This document shows, piece by piece, positions 7,844 through 15,821 of a stretch of 45,220 nucleotides of DNA. The stretch comes from Mesorhizobium xinjiangense (GTDB lineage Bacteria; Pseudomonadota; Alphaproteobacteria; Rhizobiales; Rhizobiaceae). The stretch covers positions 1-45,220 of the forward strand of contig NZ_WOAC01000035.1 in NCBI RefSeq assembly GCF_009749525.1. The letters run 5' to 3'. Both the position numbers and the translations under genes were made by a program. Position 1 is the stretch's first letter, and each line of letters starts with the position of its first letter. Under the pieces are notes generated by a model, which had not been told where the DNA came from, made no database searches, and was given only the letters and a program-made list of their open reading frames with translations.

Positions 7844-7935
7844 GCTTGAGAATCGCAAATCCGCGAATCACTGTCAAGAGTCCCGGCGTCGATTCGGCGA
7901 GCAGATTTCTTTTGCCTAGCGATAGGTGAAGAAAA

Positions 7936-9252
7936 ATGCAGACGCATATCCCAACGACGCCCTTTGGGCGGCGAACGATGTCGCTTGGCATGATGACAAG
8001 CCAGGCCGTTGCGAAGGCAGTGCCGGAAAGCGCGCAGGTTCAAAAATGGAAAGTGTTTCACTCGATCCGGGAAGCGCGCGATCTGATCGGCGCCACGGAC
8101 CGCTCACTGGCCATTCTCAATGCCCTGCTCTCTTTCCACCCGGAAACCGAGCTCGCAGGCGATGGTGAACTGATCGTCTGGCCGTCGAACGAGCAGCTCA
8201 TGGCTCGCGCGAACGGGATGCCGGCGACAACGCTGCGGCGCCATCTGGCTGTCCTGGTTGAATGTGGGCTGATCATCCGCCGGGATAGTCCAAACGGAAA
8301 GCGCTTCGCGCGGAAGGGCAGGGGAGGGCAGGTCGAACAGGCCTATGGGTTCGATCTGGCTCCAATTGTTGCCCGGGCCGAGGAATTCGAGGAACTAGCG
8401 GAGACCGTCCGGGCCGAGAAGAACGCCCATCGCGTCGCCAAGGAGCGCCTCACGCTGCTGCGCCGAGATATCGTCAAGCTTATCGAAACCGGCATCGAGG
8501 AGAACGTTCGAGGCAACTGGGGCAGGGTACATCAGACCTATCAGGCCATTGTCGGCCGCTTGCCGCGCTCTGCACCGAGGCAACTTATCGAAGACATCTG
8601 CATAGACCTCCATGGCCTCTACACGGAAATCCTCGAGGTACTGGAATCATTCGCAAAAACACAGAATGCGGACGCCAATGAGTCCCATTCTGGTCGCCAC
8701 ATACAGAATTCAAACCCAGACTCCACATCTGAATCTAAAAGAGGCTCTAGAAAAGAAGATGAAGCGGGCGGCAGCGCGGCGGAAAACGACAACCTGCGGA
8801 GCTTGCCGAAGCGGGAGCTACCCTTGGGGATCGTGCTTGATGCTTGCCCAGACGTGAAGGATCTGGTGCAAGGCGGAGAGATACGCCACTGGCGAGACTT
8901 TCTGGCCGCCGCGGAGGTGGCCAGACCTCTGCTTGGGGTCAGCCCGAGCGCCTGGCGGGAAGCCTGCGAAGTCATGGGCGAGGCGCAGGCCGCGATTGCT
9001 CTGGCAGCCATCCTCCAGCGGGCTGATCAGATCAACAGCGCCGGCGGTTATCTGCGCAGTCTGACCGACAAAGCGAGGGAGGGGAAATTCTCGACCTGGC
9101 CAATGGTCATGGCGCTCTTGCGTGCCAAGTTGGACGCCAGTAGGTCTTTCGTCGGAAAGCCCGCTGAGCCGCGAAACGATGGGAACAAGGCAGACGAGCG
9201 TCTGGAAGTCTCCGACGCGCTGCTGAAGTCACTGGATCGATCGAGAAGGTGA
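7936..9252 (+). CDS. repC: RepC replication initiator
   Basis: Essential initiator of repABC replicons. It binds an origin inside its own coding sequence and acts in cis. The 438-residue protein has the RepC N-terminal domain with the winged-helix stretch LIVWPSNEQLMARANGMPAT, then TLRRHLAVLVECGLIIRRDS. A low-complexity linker (about 240-285) and a C-terminal domain with PLLGVSPSAWREACEVMG complete it. ATG 7936 is preceded by AGGTGAAGA. Expression should be limited by the antisense RNA that overlaps its leader. Length and layout are normal, and no disruption is seen. Confidence 0.96.
   Translation: MQTHIPTTPFGRRTMSLGMMTSQAVAKAVPESAQVQKWKVFHSIREARDLIGATDRSLAILNALLSFHPETELAGDGELIVWPSNEQLMARANGMPATTLRRHLAVLVECGLIIRRDSPNGKRFARKGRGGQVEQAYGFDLAPIVARAEEFEELAETVRAEKNAHRVAKERLTLLRRDIVKLIETGIEENVRGNWGRVHQTYQAIVGRLPRSAPRQLIEDICIDLHGLYTEILEVLESFAKTQNADANESHSGRHIQNSNPDSTSESKRGSRKEDEAGGSAAENDNLRSLPKRELPLGIVLDACPDVKDLVQGGEIRHWRDFLAAAEVARPLLGVSPSAWREACEVMGEAQAAIALAAILQRADQINSAGGYLRSLTDKAREGKFSTWPMVMALLRAKLDASRSFVGKPAEPRNDGNKADERLEVSDALLKSLDRSRR
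8685..8770. other. AT-rich segment inside repC, candidate oriV
   Basis: In repABC plasmids the origin is an AT-rich stretch within repC. Here the segment around 8690-8765 (ATACAGAATTCAAACC and TGAATCTAAAAGAGG nearby) is clearly richer in A/T than the surrounding high-GC coding DNA and encodes the Ser/Asn-rich linker of RepC. Position and composition fit the origin. No initiator repeats were identified. Confidence 0.5.
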
Positions 9253-9319
9253 GGATGCCCCGATGAGCTGGACAGCCTCGTCGAACCCCCCGGACTTTTC
9301 TGTGGCAGAGACCTTGCGC

Positions 9320-10264
9320 TCAGTCGACGTCGACGAGACCGTCGAATGCCTCGAGCAAGCCCGTTCGCTTAGCCCGGTCGAGGAGGTTCTTGACGGATGA
9401 GGGTGCCCATCTCGTACCACCCCGCGGCGTGCGCTCGTGAAGGCGCTCGAGCTGATTGGCGATTTCGCGCAAGGTGAGCTCCGGATTGGACGAATGGATG
9501 CCCGCCACCAGCGTCATCAGGCGATCCTCGGGCGGTCGAGGCGGCGACTTCCTCAGAAGCGACTCATCGGCCATTCCTTCGCTGATCATCCATTTTGCAG
9601 CCCGTCGCAGGCGTTCCGGGGTCCAATCGAAGCCCCGCCGCTTGAGGACGCGTGAGATGTCGTCCCAAGTGTGGTCTGGTCGCATGCGCCGGACGATTGG
9701 AAGCCATTGGTTGGCAGTGGACTGGATCCGCGCACCGTAGGCCGCCTTTTGAGCAGCTGTCATTTTGGCGAGTGCTTCGGGCCGACGTTCTCGAATCCCA
9801 GGATTGCCTGGTAATCGGCCTTTTGCCCTGGCGGCTTTGACGCCTGCCTTCGTCCGTTCCGAATTGAGTGCCCGTTCAAGCTGAGCGACGGCGCCAAGGA
9901 CCTGCAGCGAAAACATGCCCTGCGGCGTCGTGGTATCGATTGGATCACTTAGCGAGCGGAAATGTGCACCTTTGGCAGTCAGCTCCTCGATGACATCGAG
10001 CAGGTGGCTCACCGAACGAGCCAGGCGGTCGAGCCGAACGACAACGAGGGTGTCGCCGGCGCCGATCTCCCGAACAAGCCTGGCGAGGGCAGGGCGGGTC
10101 CGCGAGGCACCGGAACCGTGCTCCTGGACGATCATCTCGCATCCGGCCGACCGCAGTTCCATCTCCTGCGCTTCAGTCTCTTGCTCGTCCGTAGACACGC
10201 GCGCGTAGCCGATAAACTGGCCCTGTGGTCGACGGGAGGTGTGGTTGCGCGGTGTTTTGGCCAT
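9320..10264 (-). CDS. Serine recombinase (resolvase/invertase family) with long C-terminus
   Basis: Site-specific recombinase. From ATG 10264 it has 314 residues: the resolvase catalytic domain with YARVSTDEQ (nucleophile Ser24), the RLDRLARS motif (about 77-84) and the QLERALNSERTKAG helix. The C-terminal part is longer than the single HTH of Tn3 resolvases and holds two HTH-like segments, the second ending in a TRWAPSSVKNLLDRAKRTGL stretch. The frame is open 65 codons further upstream, but that region looks untranslated. It lies just downstream of repC and convergent with it. It could resolve plasmid multimers or invert DNA; its target site was not found. Confidence 0.88.
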   Translation of the reverse strand: MAKTPRNHTSRRPQGQFIGYARVSTDEQETEAQEMELRSAGCEMIVQEHGSGASRTRPALARLVREIGAGDTLVVVRLDRLARSVSHLLDVIEELTAKGAHFRSLSDPIDTTTPQGMFSLQVLGAVAQLERALNSERTKAGVKAARAKGRLPGNPGIRERRPEALAKMTAAQKAAYGARIQSTANQWLPIVRRMRPDHTWDDISRVLKRRGFDWTPERLRRAAKWMISEGMADESLLRKSPPRPPEDRLMTLVAGIHSSNPELTLREIANQLERLHERTPRGGTRWAPSSVKNLLDRAKRTGLLEAFDGLVDVD

Positions 10265-10547
10265 CTGGAGGAATCTGAGAGCTGTGTTGAAGACGAATTT
10301 ACAAACATAGAAGATATGCATAACCGATCGTTTGTAAACGTCTCTTGCGTGTCTTTTTGACCACCTGAAGCGGCAGAAACCCCAGAAAAACAGGCCCTCT
10401 CGTCGATCTGAGCACGAATTGCCGGGTCTCTGTTCAATCCCGAAGGCCGCAGCGCGCATTATATATAGAGGAGCTCAGAAATTACCGGTGTGACGGAAGC
10501 GAAAATCATGATAGCTTCCGTATGAGGATCGAAGACGCGTGACATCA

Positions 10548-11654
10548 ATGACTTACGAAATCGGAAAATTGAGCCACGAGACCCTCTTGGGACCGATAGC
10601 GGCTGCGGAGGACGCGCTCGCGCGGCTCGATGAGAAAGTGGCGCGGTCTGAGGTGGGACCGGGCTTTGCAGAACGGGCCGACTTCTTCGATTCCGTCTCC
10701 TGTATGTGGGTTGCCGGCGAACTCGTCCATCTCGAGGATCTCGTTCTCCACGATGCGCAAATGGACATCCGCGCGCCGAGCCACGAGCTCGTCATCGCGC
10801 ACCGAATCGTCAGGGCGAGGCGGCGGGTGTCGAGAAACGATCCCGGATGGGCGGTTGCGCGATCGGGGATCATGGCGCTCGCCGGTGTCGCCGAGGAACC
10901 TTCCGGTGAGGCCGAACCGGTTGACAGGCGAGGGGAGGGGGTCGAGCTCGAGTTGGTCGTCGATGAAGCACTGTCGCCCGAGCTGGCTGAGATCGATGAG
11001 GTTCTCACCCGAACCAAATGGCTGGTCGATGGCAATGGGTCTGTCGAGCAAAGGAAGCGGGGAACGGAGGTCAGTGTTGGGGAGCTGCTCATTCGCGACC
11101 CGGATTGGGATGAAGGTGAACGGATTGCTGAATGGCTCGAACTGGCGAAGAAGGTCGATCGGTTACCGGCCACCTTGGCGGCGGCCGTTCTTTGGGACGC
11201 CTGGGAGCATCTAGAACCGTTACAACGCCAGCACTGGCTCGGGCAGGTGCTCGTTTCGGATTTCCTAAGATCGCGTGGAAAGGTCCGATCGCACTTGCTG
11301 GCCTATTCGGTGGGCTTACGGGAAATTCCCCGCGAGCGGCGACGTGCGCGCGATCCAACGACGAGGCTGGTCGGCTATCTCGAAGCGATGAGTGCTACGG
11401 CAAGCGCAGGGATGAAGGATATCGATCGGCTAACGCTCGCTAAGCGCCAGCTAGAGCGGCGCGCTGTCGGCAAGCGGTCGACGAGCAGTCTCCCGATTGC
11501 GATTGATCTACTTCTTTCGCGGCCGATCGTGTCGGCGCCCATGATTGCGAATGCAGCGAGGATCTCGCCACGCGGGGCGTTGAACCTGGTTAAAGAGCTT
11601 GGCGTCCGTGAAATAACGGGGAGGGGGCGCTACCGGGCGTGGGGCGTGCTGTAG
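10548..11654 (+). CDS. DUF1612 / RHE_PE00001-family protein with C-terminal HTH
   Basis: 368-residue protein of the family common on rhizobial symbiotic and other repABC plasmids (y4cF/y4hP-like), function unknown. The N-terminal half contains AEDALARLDEKVARSEVG and the DSVSCMWVAGELVHLEDL stretch. The acidic middle is followed by ARRRVSR-type basic segments, and the C-terminus has an HTH (MIANAARISPRGALNLVKEL). ATG 10548 is used; a GTG three codons earlier is possible. It is followed by the Xre/RES module after about 78 bases. A 3' remnant of a second copy sits at 2593-2740 in the same relation to the other Xre gene. Confidence 0.82.
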   Translation: MTYEIGKLSHETLLGPIAAAEDALARLDEKVARSEVGPGFAERADFFDSVSCMWVAGELVHLEDLVLHDAQMDIRAPSHELVIAHRIVRARRRVSRNDPGWAVARSGIMALAGVAEEPSGEAEPVDRRGEGVELELVVDEALSPELAEIDEVLTRTKWLVDGNGSVEQRKRGTEVSVGELLIRDPDWDEGERIAEWLELAKKVDRLPATLAAAVLWDAWEHLEPLQRQHWLGQVLVSDFLRSRGKVRSHLLAYSVGLREIPRERRRARDPTTRLVGYLEAMSATASAGMKDIDRLTLAKRQLERRAVGKRSTSSLPIAIDLLLSRPIVSAPMIANAARISPRGALNLVKELGVREITGRGRYRAWGVL

Positions 11655-11680
11655 TCTATTAAACTTGATTTGCTAGAAAA

Positions 11681-11712
11681 TGTGCATATGAAATGTGCAT
11701 ATATTGTGCATT
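11681..11712 (+). promoter_or_regulatory. Probable operator of Xre/RES module, copy 2
   Basis: Three direct repeats of TGTGCAT (11681, 11694 and 11705) lie 20-50 bases before the antitoxin start. The other module has two, so one unit (about 13 bases) was gained here or lost there. Their position suggests an autoregulatory site for the Xre antitoxin. Confidence 0.5.
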
Positions 11713-11732
11713 GAACAGTGCGGAAATTAGTC

Positions 11733-12122
11733 ATGTCACACGCTCATGCGGAGCAGGCAAATGTCGTTGTATCGAAGTTTGTGGATAGCCTCCAGGAACC
11801 TCGGACACCCTATATCTCGCCATCGCGCCTTTCTAAGGTGCTTGGCGTTAAGGTCATTGCTTTGGCTGAGCTGACCGGCGTTCACCGCAACACATTGCGC
11901 AATCCTTCGTCCGAGCGTCTGCAAATGAAGATGCGGCAGATGATCAAGGTGATATCGGCCGCTGCCGAACTCACGGGTGATATTCAGAAGGCCATCTATT
12001 GGTATCGAAACGAGCCGATTGCCGACTACGATCACCGCACCGCGGCCGAACTTGTCGCGGATGGTCATGCTGACGCCGTCCTGGCCTATATCCGTGATCT
12101 GGAAAACGGAGCCCGCGGGTGA
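11733..12122 (+). CDS. Xre/DUF2384 antitoxin of RES toxin, copy 2
   Basis: 129 residues from MSHAHAEQ, differing from the copy at 2138-2527 by only a few residues (for example LSKVLG instead of FSEVLG). It carries the HTH-like middle (ALAELTGVHRNTLRNPSSER) and the C-terminal toxin-binding block (WYRNEPIADYDHRTAAELV). It is expected to neutralise a RES toxin and bind its own promoter repeats. The toxin gene overlaps its stop by four bases but is frameshifted, so this antitoxin is also without an obvious intact partner in the window. Confidence 0.88.
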   Translation: MSHAHAEQANVVVSKFVDSLQEPRTPYISPSRLSKVLGVKVIALAELTGVHRNTLRNPSSERLQMKMRQMIKVISAAAELTGDIQKAIYWYRNEPIADYDHRTAAELVADGHADAVLAYIRDLENGARG

Positions 12123-12641
12123 AAGTCACTCGCATCGGTCCGAACGCCGTCTACCATAGATACCTTACACTGCGATGGGCGTTCCTTCCGACGAGCGGGG
12201 CGGGCTGCCGGTGATGGCGGCCGCTTCAATCGGCCAGGCGTGGAAGCTTTGTACCTATCGGAAGCTCCGCAAACAGCCCTTGAGGAATATCGGCAAGGCG
12301 CCAGCATCACGCCGCCCGCTACCCTCGCTGCTTACAAGATTGCGCTGGAGGAGGTTGCCGACCTGTCCGAAGGCTTCGATCCGGATCACTGGGATCCCGC
12401 ATGGAGTGAGTGGGATTGTCAGTGGCGTAGGATCGCGCGCATCGACAAGAAAATCCCGCCGTCATGGAAACTGGCTGATACCGTGATTTCCTCTGGACTA
12501 CGCGGATTGCTTTTCCCCTCGTTACGCCATGCCGGAGGGACGAACCTCGTCCTATTCCCTGCAAATCTGACAAGAGCGGATTCCGTCGAAGTCCACGATC
12601 CCGACGGTCGGCTTCCCAAAGACCAGTCCTCTTGGCGCTAA
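12119..12641 (+). pseudogene. RES-domain toxin, copy 2, frameshifted
   Basis: The GTG start at 12119 overlaps the antitoxin stop. The first 28 or so codons read KVTRIGPNAVYHRYLTLRWA and then FLPTSGAG. Near 12205 two bases are missing compared with copy 1 (GGGGCGGGCTGCC versus GGGGCAGGGGCAGCT), giving an early stop. The rest of the protein continues in another frame as VEALYLSEAPQTALEEYRQG through DPDHWDPAWSEWDCQWR to KDQSSWR at 12641. An internal GTG or ATG start could yield a partial C-terminal protein. The lesion differs from that of copy 1, so the two toxins were lost independently. Confidence 0.8.
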
Positions 12642-13563
12642 CGGTCTCGCCCGCGTACGTTCCTCCTATTTTGGATTCCGCAGACTCCTTCTGCGACGGC
12701 GTCGAACACACGGGTATAGCCAGCCTCACGTTCCAATACCAAGGAGGTTGCCCGCTCCCGGTCGCCTTCTAAAATCTTCAGCTTCTCATCGAGGCTTTGC
12801 AGCACCGTGGTTTCATCGGCGATTCTTTTTCTGACGGCTGCGAGCCTCTTGGCCGTCTCGTTGTCTGCAGCGACGATCTTCTCGATCCGGGCGATCTCGG
12901 CTTCAAGCGTTCCCACTGGCAACTTTTCCGGGTCGTCGGTCGGTCGGACGGATGAAGGAACCAGAGTCATCTACTGGCGCAGTTGGCGCGACACCGCGCC
13001 AACCCTCCATGCTCTTTGCAGCATCTATCGCTTTCTTCGACACCACCTCGTCGACATTTCCGGAGTATGTCAGAAGGAAGCGTTTCCAATCGTCATCCTC
13101 GATCTTGGCTCGTTGATGCTGCTCGCGCATGGTGCGTAGCGTATCCGCGCCTTGTTCTGCCGCAGATCCTGCACTTCGGCCTATATTCCGGTGATGGCCG
13201 ACTGCTGGTTCGCGAAATACCGAATGTATCCGCGCACCTTGTCCGCGGCCGTGATTAGATCCTGCAGTCTCTCAGCAGTCTTGTTCGGCCCTTCGGTGGA
13301 AGTTGTTTGCGGTCCCCCTGGTAGCGGTCGATTAGCTTCTTCTTCTCCGCGACCTGCGCCCGAAGAGATGCGGCTTGACGCGATTTCTCGAGCTCGACCC
13401 CGGTCTGTTCGGAAAGACTCGCGAGCGCGGTTTCCTCGCGGGCGCGAGCGTCACGGTATTCGCATGCCCGCAGCTCCAGCAGCTCCTGGAAGTTGACTGT
13501 GGCGCAACGCTCCCTGATTAAGGGACTCGGGCTCGGCAGATCACATTTGGTTGCAACGTAGGG
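12640..13563 (-). pseudogene. Decayed coiled-coil (SMC-like) gene fragment
   Basis: The minus strand carries a broken series of frames that join into one long protein. They read, in order, YVATKCDLPSPSPLIRERCA, NFQELLELRACEYRDARARE, VAEKKKLIDRYQG, then after a frameshift LQDLITAADKVRGYIRYFA, a stop, then MREQHQRAKIEDDDWKRFLL. Another shift leads to the heptad-rich LEAEIARIEKIVAADNETA and the end of the frame near 12640. At least three disruptions are seen. The composition (long charged helices) suggests the coiled-coil part of an SMC/Rad50-like ATPase, but no ATPase motif remains and I do not recognise the family. It is bounded by the toxin copy and the copper cluster. Confidence 0.55.
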
Positions 13564-13616
13564 AAAGTATGCCCGTCGGCGCTTGACAAATCAGGCGAAT
13601 GATTGTCCCAAGATGC

Positions 13617-14039
13617 ATGATGAGAAGGCGCCCGCAAACGAGACACCAGGGATTGGCGGCATTCCGCACGATCCTGGCGCTCGCCTTTCTGTTTCTTACC
13701 GTGCTTCAGCCGGGAATGTTTGCTGTCGCTAATGCAAAGGGCTTCCAGGTCGCTACGGCACTTGCCGCGGATGCCTCGTCTGTCGAGCACGGCAGCCATG
13801 CGCAGCATCACCAATCGGTCGCTGAAGAGCCGAGCCAGGACAACAGTTCCCAGAACCACCATGACAAGCGCTTCGCCGACAAGGCCTGCGAGGTGCATTG
13901 CGCGTCGGTGACGGCCGTATCGGTCGATTGCCAGGCATTGCAGCGGCCGGTCGAGCGCTGTTTCGAGCCGGTGCATCTTTCGGTACTGATCGACGGCGAA
14001 TACGCCGAACTCATCCGCCCCCCCAGACGCCTGAACTGA
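13617..14039 (+). CDS. Exported His/Cys-rich small protein of the copper cluster
   Basis: About 140 residues, starting at the ATG pair 13617/13620 or at ATG 13599. The N-terminus is basic (RRRPQTRHQG) followed by a hydrophobic stretch (ILALAFLFLTVLQPGMFAVA) typical of a signal peptide. The mature part is rich in His (HGSHAQHHQS, NHHDKRF) and has cysteines in DKACEVHC and a later VDCQ. That is consistent with copper binding in the periplasm. It is the first gene of the copper cluster. No catalytic domain is seen, and the family is not recognised with certainty. Confidence 0.65.
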   Translation: MMRRRPQTRHQGLAAFRTILALAFLFLTVLQPGMFAVANAKGFQVATALAADASSVEHGSHAQHHQSVAEEPSQDNSSQNHHDKRFADKACEVHCASVTAVSVDCQALQRPVERCFEPVHLSVLIDGEYAELIRPPRRLN

Positions 14040-14120
14040 CGCGCGCCCTCTTGGGGCGCTCACTGCCGGGCGGCCTCGCGCCGCCCCGGCCGATGCATTC
14101 CGTCATGTTCAGGAATTTCG

Positions 14121-14351
14121 ATGAAACTGTCATTTCTCGCGGTTTTTGCGCCGCTGTCGCTGGCAGCGTGCGCGGCCACGCCGCCTGCAGTGCTACCCAT
14201 GTTCAATGCGGCCGATCCGAGGCTCGGTCCGAGGGACACCCATTATCACCCGGTCGTCGTCGATTACACGCACCGTGAGCCTGTCGAGCCCGAAGATTGG
14301 CGACGGCTCAATGAGCAATTGTCGCCTTCCGACGGGGAGGTACGGCCATGA
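14121..14351 (+). CDS. Small lipoprotein of the copper cluster
   Basis: 76 residues with a signal peptide ending in a lipobox (SLAAC, Cys at about 17), so it should be lipid-anchored. The mature part contains DPRLGPRDTHYHPVVVDYTH and a Trp-Arg-Arg helix. Its stop overlaps the start of the TolC-like gene by four bases (ATGA), so the two are translationally coupled. Unknown function, probably an accessory of the outer-membrane component. Confidence 0.7.
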   Translation: MKLSFLAVFAPLSLAACAATPPAVLPMFNAADPRLGPRDTHYHPVVVDYTHREPVEPEDWRRLNEQLSPSDGEVRP

Positions 14352-15805
14352 GGCGCCTTTCGGGAAAAGCCATGGCCGCGATTTTGCTGCCGCTGCTGAC
14401 GGGAGCCTGCGCCACCGCGGGACCGGATGTGGCGAACCCGCTTGCCGGCTTCTCGACGGTGTCGCAGCGAACTGCTGGCGTGACGGGAAAGCGGGCGGTC
14501 TGGGCCCAGTCGAGCGACGAGGCGCGCGCGCTGGCCGGCCAGGTCCAGGCGCTTGTGCGCAACAAGACGGTCGGTCCCGACACGGCGGTCCAGGTGGCGC
14601 TCCTCAACAACAAGGGCCTGCAGGCAGCCTATGCCGACATCGGTCTGGCGGCCGCTGACGTCTGGCAGGAGACGATGTTGGTCAATCCGCGGGTTTCCGT
14701 TGGAATGACCGGCATAGGCGGCATTACGCAGACGGTCGAGGCGGCCGTGGTGTCGAACATCCTGGCGCTGGCCACGCGTGAGCGCCGTGTCGCCATTGCC
14801 GACGCCCGTTTCCGGCAGGCACAATTGCGTGCCGCCGAAGAAACGCTCAGGCTCGCCGCTGATACCAGGCGGGCCTGGATCGAAGCGGCCGCCGCCTGGG
14901 AGCGCGTGGCCTACCTCAACCAGGCGCAGGCGGCTGCCGATGCCGCGTCGGAACTGGCAAAGAAGCTCGGCGAGACGGGCGCCTTCACCAAGACCGGACA
15001 GGCGCGCGAGCATGTCTTCTATGCCGAGCTTGCCGGTCAGACGGCAGAAGCGCGCATGGAGGCGCGCACGGCCAAGGAGCGGCTTACCCGCCTGATGGGG
15101 CTTTGGGGTGCCGATCTCGACTATCAGGTGCCGAACGCCCTGCCTGCCTTGCCCAAGCGCCCCGCCGCGAAACGCGCGATCGAGGCGGAGGCGCTGAGAA
15201 ATCGGGTCGATCTCGATATCGCCAGGCTCGACCTCGAGGCGTTGGCGCTGTCTTACGGTCTCACCGAAGCGACCCGGATGGTGACCGATCTCGAACTGCT
15301 GACCGGCATAGAGGTCGAGCGCGAGGAGGAAGAGGACGGCGCGAAGGAGACCAGTCTGGCCGGAAACCTGGAGGTCGAGTTCGTGATCCCGATCTTCGAC
15401 AGCGGCAAGGCACGGATGCGAAAGGCGGAACTGGCCTACATGCGTTCGGCCAACGTTCTGGCCGAAAGTGCGATCAACATTCGCTCCGAGGCGCGCAGCG
15501 CCTACGACGCCTACCGCTCGAGCTGGGACATCGCCCGCCACTATCGCAACAATGTCGTACCGCTCAGGACCACGATCGAGGAGGAGTCGGTGCTGACCTA
15601 TAGCGGCATGATCACCAATACGTTCGAGCTCCTGGCCGACACCCGTGCCAAGATCAGTTCAATCATGCTTTCGCTCGACGCCAAGCGGCGCTTCTGGCTG
15701 GCCGATGTCGACCTCGGGGCCGCCATTCACGGCGGCGGCGAAGGCGCTTCGCCGGACGATGGCGGAACCGAAATGGCCGCGGCCGAGGGTGGCGGCGGAC
15801 ATTGA
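14348..15805 (+). CDS. TolC-family outer-membrane lipoprotein
   Basis: 485 residues, with a lipobox at LTGAC (Cys about 21) and two repeats of the outer-membrane efflux protein type. The first includes DTAVQVALLNNKGLQAAYAD and NPRVSVGMTG. The second includes VDLDIARLDLEALALSYGLT and FVIPIFDSGKARMRKAELAY. Long alpha-helical segments fit the periplasmic barrel of TolC-like proteins. In similar clusters such proteins accompany CopA oxidases, but no RND pump or membrane-fusion protein is encoded here, so the partner is unknown. It overlaps the lipoprotein gene, and the oxidase gene follows after 16 bases. The C-terminus is Gly/His-rich. Confidence 0.85.
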   Translation: MRRLSGKAMAAILLPLLTGACATAGPDVANPLAGFSTVSQRTAGVTGKRAVWAQSSDEARALAGQVQALVRNKTVGPDTAVQVALLNNKGLQAAYADIGLAAADVWQETMLVNPRVSVGMTGIGGITQTVEAAVVSNILALATRERRVAIADARFRQAQLRAAEETLRLAADTRRAWIEAAAAWERVAYLNQAQAAADAASELAKKLGETGAFTKTGQAREHVFYAELAGQTAEARMEARTAKERLTRLMGLWGADLDYQVPNALPALPKRPAAKRAIEAEALRNRVDLDIARLDLEALALSYGLTEATRMVTDLELLTGIEVEREEEEDGAKETSLAGNLEVEFVIPIFDSGKARMRKAELAYMRSANVLAESAINIRSEARSAYDAYRSSWDIARHYRNNVVPLRTTIEEESVLTYSGMITNTFELLADTRAKISSIMLSLDAKRRFWLADVDLGAAIHGGGEGASPDDGGTEMAAAEGGGGH

Positions 15806-15821
15806 GTTTGGAGAACCGGAC

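Noticed and set aside
14264-15541. Long open frame (425 codons) antisense to the TolC-like gene
   Set aside because: It is a shadow of the high-GC coding frame on the other strand. It lacks recognisable domains and signals, while the sense frame is a complete TolC-family lipoprotein.
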